From assembly GCA_964628455.1 (NCBI GenBank), contig CAZVPD010000176.1, positions 1-7,318 on the forward strand: a stretch of DNA of 7,318 nucleotides, given 5' to 3'. Below the pieces are notes generated by a model. The model did not search any database and was not told the origin of the DNA. It saw only the letters and a list, made by a program, of their open reading frames with translations. How positions within the stretch are numbered: position 1 is the stretch's first letter; each line of letters begins with the position of its first letter. Position numbers and translations under genes: made by a program. The stretch comes from JAQVWU01 sp964628455 (GTDB lineage Bacteria; Bacillota; Clostridia; Oscillospirales; CAG-272). Below are positions 1 through 4,911 of the stretch, in pieces.

Positions 1-1
1 C

Positions 2-1186
2 ACCGAATACTTCAATGATCCGAGATATGACGGCAAAGGCAGTTTCGGTTACCCGTTTTTTTTTGAGCGTAAAAACACCTACGGACCCGACGCGGATAAA
101 GCACTGTCCGTATATGACAGACTTGTGCTGCGCAACGGAGGAAACGATTCCATGCAGGCAACCGCCGCCGATCCGCTGCGGATGAATCTGCTTCGTGACG
201 GAATAGCAAACAATTTTGCCGCGGTTGTAGCTCCTGCGGTGACAAATCAGATATCGGTTCCTGCTGTCGTCTTTTTGAACGGTCAATACTACGGCATACT
301 TGACCTGAAGGAGGATATAAACGACGATCATATAAAAAACGTTTACGGTATCGAAGATAAAGACCGCATCGCTGTCCTGAAGAGCGAACTTGATACGACA
401 CGGAACTGTTCGGAGCATTCAAACGGAGGATCCTGCCGTTTCTGTGACGTATGGTTCTTTTACGAAATGGATCAGGGTTCCGACACCGAACTTGAGAACT
501 TTTCGGCTCTCTGCCAACGGGCGATTTCTGCGGATGCCGGGAACCGGGCATCGGTTTATGAACAGGTGGCCTCTCAAATCGACCTTGCAAATTTTCTGCA
601 GTATTCGGCTTTCAATTTATTTGTATGCAATACGGACTGGCCTCACAATAATGTCCGTTTATGGCGCTATACCGGCGAACACAATCCCGAACTGCCCGAA
701 ACCGACGGCCGATGGCGATTTACACTCCGTGACATGGATTTCTCGTTCGGAAGATACGAAAATCTGGTCCTGCCCGAAATATACACTCTTGCCGACACAG
801 ATACCTTCACCCGGGTTCTGACAAATTACAGGACGGGGAAATATCTGTATGAAAAGAACAGCGGTTTTTATCCCGACTCTCTGCATTTGCAGGGGCTTCT
901 GGATTTTTGCTTGAAAAACGATGATTTTCGTGCCGATTTCGAAGCATATTGCCGTTCGCTTGTTACCGCAGAAAATATAAACCGGTTAAAAATGCATATG
1001 CAGAATTATATCGGCAGCGTAGAAAATGAAATCCCGTTCCACATCGAACGATGGAAAAATTCAATCGACGGTCATTACGATTATGAAAACTGGCATTCTG
1101 CCAATGCCGAAATGCTCGACTGGGCTGAAAAGCGCCCGTCATACTTTATCCGATACCTTGAAAATGCACTCTCTTATTATGAGTAA
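2..1186 (+). CDS. CotH kinase family protein (5' end outside window)
   Basis: This is the C-terminal part of a CotH-family atypical protein kinase. The frame is open from base 2, so the GTG at 125 is internal and the true start lies off the left edge. Family hallmarks appear in order: LRNGGND (about 128-148), a FLNGQYYGILDLKED block (about 272-316), NTDWPHNN (629-652) and RDMDFSFG (about 728-751), whose two Asp are candidate metal/ATP ligands. The C-terminus ends shortly after a helical segment containing RPSYFIRYL, as is usual for the family. Bacillus CotH phosphorylates spore coat proteins; the many clostridial homologues are often exported and mostly uncharacterised, so the substrate here is unknown. 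Any signal peptide or accessory domain would lie outside the window. Three Cys cluster at 407-445, between conserved blocks. The next gene begins 72 bases downstream on the same strand with no clear terminator between. Family assignment is firm; biological role is not. Confidence 0.9.
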   Translation, partial: TEYFNDPRYDGKGSFGYPFFFERKNTYGPDADKALSVYDRLVLRNGGNDSMQATAADPLRMNLLRDGIANNFAAVVAPAVTNQISVPAVVFLNGQYYGILDLKEDINDDHIKNVYGIEDKDRIAVLKSELDTTRNCSEHSNGGSCRFCDVWFFYEMDQGSDTELENFSALCQRAISADAGNRASVYEQVASQIDLANFLQYSAFNLFVCNTDWPHNNVRLWRYTGEHNPELPETDGRWRFTLRDMDFSFGRYENLVLPEIYTLADTDTFTRVLTNYRTGKYLYEKNSGFYPDSLHLQGLLDFCLKNDDFRADFEAYCRSLVTAENINRLKMHMQNYIGSVENEIPFHIERWKNSIDGHYDYENWHSANAEMLDWAEKRPSYFIRYLENALSYYE

Positions 1187-1240
1187 AACAATAAATTTCA
1201 GATCCGGTCCTAATATATTGCCCGCATTACATGCCGAAAG

Positions 1241-1247
1241 AAAGGAA
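1241..1247 (+). promoter_or_regulatory. Ribosome binding site of aroE/aroK
   Basis: AAAGGAA is the only purine-rich Shine-Dalgarno-like stretch ahead of the gene. It overlaps the in-frame ATG at 1247, ruling that ATG out as the main start, and lies about 11 bases before the ATG at 1259. The spacing is slightly long but acceptable; for the ATG at 1265 it would be too long. Confidence 0.6.
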
Positions 1248-1258
1248 TGGCTTTCATT

Positions 1259-2512
1259 ATGAATATGACTTCAAAGCCGTTCGGATTGCTCGGAGAGAAA
1301 CTCCGTCATTCCTATTCTCCGCTGATACATTCGCTGTTCGGAAACTATGAGTATCGTCTGTTTGAAATACCGCCGGATAAAATCGGAACATTTCTTGAGG
1401 AACGCAACTTCACGGCTTTAAACGTAACCATTCCGTATAAAACGGCGGTCCTTCCGTTCTGCGGCGAAATTTCCGGCGTTGCCGCGCAAACAGGCAGCGT
1501 TAATACGATCCTGCAAAAAAACGGTCTGCTTTACGGCGACAACACGGATTACGCGGGCTTTTCATATCTTCTGAAATGCAGCGGCATAAGAGTCGGGGGT
1601 AAAAAAGTCTGTGTTCTCGGCAGCGGCGGTTCGTCAAAAACAGTTTGTGCCGTTTTAAAAGACTGCGGTGCCGCTGAAATTGCCGTGATCTCGCGAAGCG
1701 GCAGCAGCAATTACGATAACCTTTCCGTACATGCCGATGCCGAAGTTATCGTTAACACAACACCGGTCGGCATGTATCCCCTAAACGGGAAATCTCCATG
1801 TTCGCTTACGCTCTTCTCTGTCTGCAGCGGAGTCATTGATTTAATATACAACCCTGCCAAAACTGCTTTGCTTCTTGAAGCGCAAAAGCGGGGTATTCCG
1901 TTTGCAAACGGTCTGCCTATGCTGGTTGCACAAGCGAAGCGTTCTTCAGAATTGTTTACGGGAACAGATATAGATGACGGGAAAACAGACTTAATTACGA
2001 ATAAAATAGCTTTTCTTATGAAAAACATCGTACTTGTCGGTATGCCCGGCAGCGGTAAAACCACGCTCGGACAAATGATCGCGTATAAAACAAACCGTGT
2101 TTTTTATGATACCGACCAAACAATTACTCAAAGGGAAGGCAAAACTCCTGCGGCTATGATCGAGAAGGACGGAGAGGAAATATTCCGGTCCGTCGAAACG
2201 GCCGTTGTATCGGATGCGGGGAAATCAAGCGGCTGCGTCATCGCCACAGGAGGAGGTGTCGTCACCCGGCGTGAAAATTTCGATGCGCTGCGTCAGAACG
2301 GCATCGTCGTTTTTATAAACCGTTCCGTTGATTTGCTTGACGGAGACAACCGTCCGTTATCGGATGATATAAATAAAAGACGGGCAATGTATCAGACTAG
2401 ACTTCCGCTCTACAGGGAAATATGCGACATCGAAATCGACGGCAGCGGAAGTTTAAACGAAACAGCCGATAGATTGATTTCCGAATTGAAGCTTAAAGGC
2501 TTTGATATATAA
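1259..2512 (+). CDS. aroE/aroK: Bifunctional shikimate dehydrogenase / shikimate kinase (AroE-AroK fusion)
   Basis: One 417-residue frame carries two consecutive shikimate-pathway enzymes: NADPH-dependent reduction of 3-dehydroshikimate to shikimate, then ATP-dependent 3-phosphorylation. Numbering from the ATG at 1259, the AroE half (about 4-235) has shikimate-binding HSYSP (S18, S20), NVTIPYK with catalytic K61, N82, NTD with D97, a Rossmann loop GSGGSSK (121-127), the NADP-phosphate region SRS (145-147) and NTTPVGM (166-172). A linker of about 18 residues leads to the kinase (254-417): Walker A GMPGSGKT (261-268), DTD (284-286), GEEIFR with R310, ATGGG (329-333), a short LID with RPLS (R365) and RLPLY (R381). 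All key residues of both enzymes are present, so both should be active. An ATG at 1247 is in frame but overlaps the Shine-Dalgarno sequence; 1259 is preferred, and 1265 is possible. A cytosolic enzyme is expected. The AroE half is slightly shorter than stand-alone AroE. ybjQ follows after 19 bases. Confidence 0.94.
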   Translation: MNMTSKPFGLLGEKLRHSYSPLIHSLFGNYEYRLFEIPPDKIGTFLEERNFTALNVTIPYKTAVLPFCGEISGVAAQTGSVNTILQKNGLLYGDNTDYAGFSYLLKCSGIRVGGKKVCVLGSGGSSKTVCAVLKDCGAAEIAVISRSGSSNYDNLSVHADAEVIVNTTPVGMYPLNGKSPCSLTLFSVCSGVIDLIYNPAKTALLLEAQKRGIPFANGLPMLVAQAKRSSELFTGTDIDDGKTDLITNKIAFLMKNIVLVGMPGSGKTTLGQMIAYKTNRVFYDTDQTITQREGKTPAAMIEKDGEEIFRSVETAVVSDAGKSSGCVIATGGGVVTRRENFDALRQNGIVVFINRSVDLLDGDNRPLSDDINKRRAMYQTRLPLYREICDIEIDGSGSLNETADRLISELKLKGFDI

Positions 2513-2517
2513 AAAAC

Positions 2518-2525
2518 GAAGGGAA
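2518..2525 (+). promoter_or_regulatory. Ribosome binding site of ybjQ
   Basis: GAAGGGAA lies just after the aroE/aroK stop and 6 bases before the ATG at 2532, with a T-rich spacer. It is a strong site and decides the start in favour of 2532 over the in-frame ATG at 2502, which precedes it. Confidence 0.75.
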
Positions 2526-2531
2526 TTTTTT

Positions 2532-2858
2532 ATGATCATCACCACGACTCCTTCGGTGGAAGGAAAAAAAATCACAGGTTACCGCGGTATCGTTTTCGGC
2601 GAAGTCATCGCCGGAGTTGATTTCGTTAAGGATTTTGTGGCCGGACTGTCCAATTTTTTCGGAGGGCGTTCGGTAACCTACGAGGAGGAACTGATCAGCG
2701 CTAGGGAGGCGGCTCTACATGAAATGGAACAGCGTGCTTATGCTATGGGAGCGAACGCGGTTGTAGGCGTTGATGTTGATTATGAGGTGCTCGGAACCAA
2801 TAACGGAATGCTGATGGTTTCGGCTTCGGGAACGGCTGTTGTGATCGAGGATCAGTGA
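2532..2858 (+). CDS. ybjQ: YbjQ/UPF0145 family protein (putative heavy-metal-binding domain)
   Basis: This small cytosolic protein of 108 residues matches the usual YbjQ length. It contains the family's characteristic blocks: YRGIVFGEV near the N-terminus, a GGRS..YEEEL segment in the middle, AREAALHEME, GANAVVGVDVDYE, and a closing GTAVV strand. Family members form ring-like oligomers (a pentamer is known structurally) and are labelled as putative heavy-metal-binding, but no biochemical role is established. No Cys- or His-rich metal site is visible here, so the metal-binding label should be read with caution. The ATG at 2532 was chosen because GAAGGGAA sits just upstream and the protein then begins MIITTTPSVEG, the normal family start. 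An upstream ATG at 2502 would overlap aroE/aroK and add an unconserved extension. The gene lies 19 bases after aroE/aroK and is probably co-transcribed with it; no functional link to the shikimate pathway is known. A hairpin terminator follows the stop. Confidence 0.93.
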   Translation: MIITTTPSVEGKKITGYRGIVFGEVIAGVDFVKDFVAGLSNFFGGRSVTYEEELISAREAALHEMEQRAYAMGANAVVGVDVDYEVLGTNNGMLMVSASGTAVVIEDQ

Positions 2859-2871
2859 ATAGCTAAGTGAG

Positions 2872-2908
2872 AAAAACATCGCGGCATGCAGCTGTCACGA
2901 TGTTTTTT
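2872..2908. terminator. Bidirectional intrinsic terminator between convergent operons
   Basis: AAAAACATCG (2872-2881) and CGATGTTTTT (2898-2907) are perfect 10-bp inverted arms. After one mismatch, GGCA (2883-2886) can pair with TGTC (2893-2896) with one G-U pair, leaving a six-base loop. On the + strand the stem ends in a run of six T, with another T run shortly after. On the - strand the other arm also ends in five T. The hairpin lies 13 bases after the ybjQ stop and about 30 bases beyond the stop of the convergent ADP-ribosylglycohydrolase gene, so it can serve both transcripts. Confidence 0.8.
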
Positions 2909-2938
2909 CCGTTTTTTTATTTCAATAACCGCCGGCGT

Positions 2939-4894
2939 CTATCTCCATTCGAGTTCATAAATCCATTCATAGGACGTCCTGTTTGCCAGTCCGAAGAACA
3001 GCTCACCGTCTTCTCCGCCATACAGCGATTCGGCATCGTATTTTTTTCGTATTTCATAAGGAGTCGGACATCCTTCCACAGGGGCCAAAGAATTGAAGGG
3101 CGTATCGTTTTTACCCCGCGGAACCCCGTCTTTGATCCCTTTTCCGGCATAGAGGATAAAACGTTTCCACTCGCCGGATAAAGTGATGATCTTTAAATTT
3201 TCGCTTCGGTGGAATGCCGGGCAGTATTCGCTGCCGTCATGCGACATGATCAGTTCGCCGTCATACCACACTTTTACCGGGCGTGTGCCCTGTATCAGCA
3301 TGATCGCTTCCGAAATACGCGCGTGGGGGCGCATTTCGACCGAATAGAGGTGTGCTCCGCCGGGAATTTTCCAAAAATGATTGTATATAGGGATGATCTC
3401 GGCATTTTCGAATATTTTGTCGGGAGGGCATCCCTCAACGTCAAAATCGTATTTGACATGCCTGAAATTGATCGTTTCGATAAGCCCCGCGGATACGGTA
3501 AATGAAAGATCTTGTGTTTTAAAATGGAAATCAAGGGAATTGAGCGCGACCCTCCGGCTCCTTACGGGAGCGGTAACGGAAAAACAAATTTTTGTCTCCT
3601 GTCCTGCCGCATCGATATGAAAATCCGAAGGTTCGGTTTTCCATCCGTCCGAAGCTTTTAACTTGAGTGAGAAAGGAACCGGTCTGTTTCCGGGAACGGA
3701 TATCAGGGCTGTGAATAAACCGCTTTCAGACGGAGCCAGCGCCACTTTTTCGGGATAGATCAGCTTTACCGTGAAAGGTCTGAGCGCAACGCAGCTTTCG
3801 TTTCTGTCGTATCCGGGAGCAAGGCTGATATGGTCGTCGCTGTCTGCCCAGCGGGCAATACTTTCCGTTCCGGTCGGCGGTCTATCGGACAGACGGACCG
3901 GCGAACCGTAGTATTCCTGCACCCCGATGCATAAGGATGCGACCTGTCCGCAGAATTCGGTGATGGTCGCTTTTTCATGCATGGCGGAAATACAACCGGA
4001 CAGTACCAGATCATCTCCCAGGGGATCTGTCCATCGCTTTTCAAATGCGTCCGGATACAATATCCCCAGTATAGAGCCCAGCGTTGCCGCCGTACAGTCG
4101 CCGTCATGACCGAGTCCGGCAACAGTACAGAGCGCACGGCTTATTTTAGAAGAAGGTTCGGTCTCCTCATCCCCCGCAAGCCATCCGATCAGAATAAACG
4201 AAAGATTGATGCCGACGTCTGTCCAGTTCTGCACGAAATATTTTTTTAATATACGCTCTCTTACCCCGAGCGGATCACGCAGTTCAACCCACCATTTTAT
4301 CGTTTCCGTGAACATTTTATAGAGCCTGCCGCCGGGTTCCGTAAAATGCACACCTGTCTCAATCAGTTTTGTCCGGTCGTTTTCGGTATAGGCGGCGCTT
4401 TCGACCGCGGCAAGAAACGCCGATGCTTCGACTCCGTCGGCATAATGGTCACAGCATGCGTCCTCGCGCGACAGTTTCACGGCAAGTTCCGGATCACCGG
4501 GAGCAAGTCCCGCCCATAATTCCGTGCGGATGGCGGAACCCATACCGGCATAAAATTTGTTGTCGTAATACCCGCTGAGAGGCGGAAACAAACCGGTCCG
4601 CAGATTTCGTATCACCACGCCGTATTCATCGGGCAGCGCTTTCATATGGCGCAGCCAGCCATCGGCAAGGTCACGGCGGTTTACGGGAAGTCCGCAGCGG
4701 CGGATCACTTCAACCCAAACCACCTGCAGGTCAAGGTCATCATTGGCCAGCATGGATGTAGGGACAGGATCGTAATAGCTGATGTCCTTTGTCCCGATGT
4801 ATCCTTCCATCGGCATACCCAGAGTTCCGCCCACCGCTTTTCCGGTGAAGCAGCCGTGCAGCTTCTTCAGATATGCGTCAAAGTGCATATTCAT
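2939..4894 (-). CDS. ADP-ribosylglycohydrolase-fold protein with beta-rich C-terminal domains
   Basis: The N-terminal half of this 651-residue protein is an all-helical ADP-ribosylglycohydrolase (DraG/ARH) domain: KLHGCFTGKAVGG (11-23), first metal motif NDDLD (51-55), GMGSAIRTELWAGL (117-130), DHYADGVEASAF (149-160), and second metal motif GHDGDCTAA (262-270) with D264, D266 and T268. The family hydrolyses N- or O-glycosidic bonds of ADP-ribose adducts at a dinuclear magnesium site. From about residue 370 the protein is predicted beta-rich, with an Ig-like segment then a jelly-roll-like segment around VKVWYDGELI. No signal peptide or membrane helix is visible, so it is likely cytosolic. The frame also opens at a TTG (4936) inside the upstream gene, but without a ribosome binding site; the ATG at 4894 follows GGAAAA and is preferred, and 4888 is possible. 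The gene lies 17 bases after a glycoside hydrolase gene, which suggests a role on a sugar glycoside. That substrate idea is inference. Confidence 0.88.
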   Translation of the reverse strand: MNMHFDAYLKKLHGCFTGKAVGGTLGMPMEGYIGTKDISYYDPVPTSMLANDDLDLQVVWVEVIRRCGLPVNRRDLADGWLRHMKALPDEYGVVIRNLRTGLFPPLSGYYDNKFYAGMGSAIRTELWAGLAPGDPELAVKLSREDACCDHYADGVEASAFLAAVESAAYTENDRTKLIETGVHFTEPGGRLYKMFTETIKWWVELRDPLGVRERILKKYFVQNWTDVGINLSFILIGWLAGDEETEPSSKISRALCTVAGLGHDGDCTAATLGSILGILYPDAFEKRWTDPLGDDLVLSGCISAMHEKATITEFCGQVASLCIGVQEYYGSPVRLSDRPPTGTESIARWADSDDHISLAPGYDRNESCVALRPFTVKLIYPEKVALAPSESGLFTALISVPGNRPVPFSLKLKASDGWKTEPSDFHIDAAGQETKICFSVTAPVRSRRVALNSLDFHFKTQDLSFTVSAGLIETINFRHVKYDFDVEGCPPDKIFENAEIIPIYNHFWKIPGGAHLYSVEMRPHARISEAIMLIQGTRPVKVWYDGELIMSHDGSEYCPAFHRSENLKIITLSGEWKRFILYAGKGIKDGVPRGKNDTPFNSLAPVEGCPTPYEIRKKYDAESLYGGEDGELFFGLANRTSYEWIYELEWR

Positions 4895-4898
4895 GGCA

Positions 4899-4904
4899 TT
4901 TTCC
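4899..4904 (-). promoter_or_regulatory. Ribosome binding site of the ADP-ribosylglycohydrolase-fold gene
   Basis: Read on the - strand, GGAAAA precedes the ATG at 4894 by four bases and lies between it and the stop of the upstream glycoside hydrolase gene (4912-4914). It is weak but is the only purine-rich site near a start codon here, and it favours 4894 over the overlapping TTG at 4936. The short gap would allow translational coupling. Confidence 0.45.
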
Positions 4905-4911
4905 GAAATCG

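Noticed and set aside
12..590. 192-codon open frame on the - strand opposite the CotH gene
   Set aside because: It is antisense to a gene with clear CotH motifs, and its product is low-complexity and Arg/Pro/Ser-rich with no recognisable domain.
1188..1216. Possible promoter before aroE/aroK with TAATAT at 1211-1216
   Set aside because: The -10-like hexamer matches only four of six consensus positions, and the sequence about 17 bases upstream does not resemble a -35 box.
1711..2064. 117-codon open frame on the - strand opposite aroE/aroK
   Set aside because: It overlaps the catalytic regions of the fusion gene on the opposite strand and has no recognisable motif.
2867..3181. 104-codon open frame on the + strand starting in the terminator region
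   Set aside because: It runs through the terminator hairpin and is antisense to the ARH-fold gene's conserved reading frame. The product is not protein-like.
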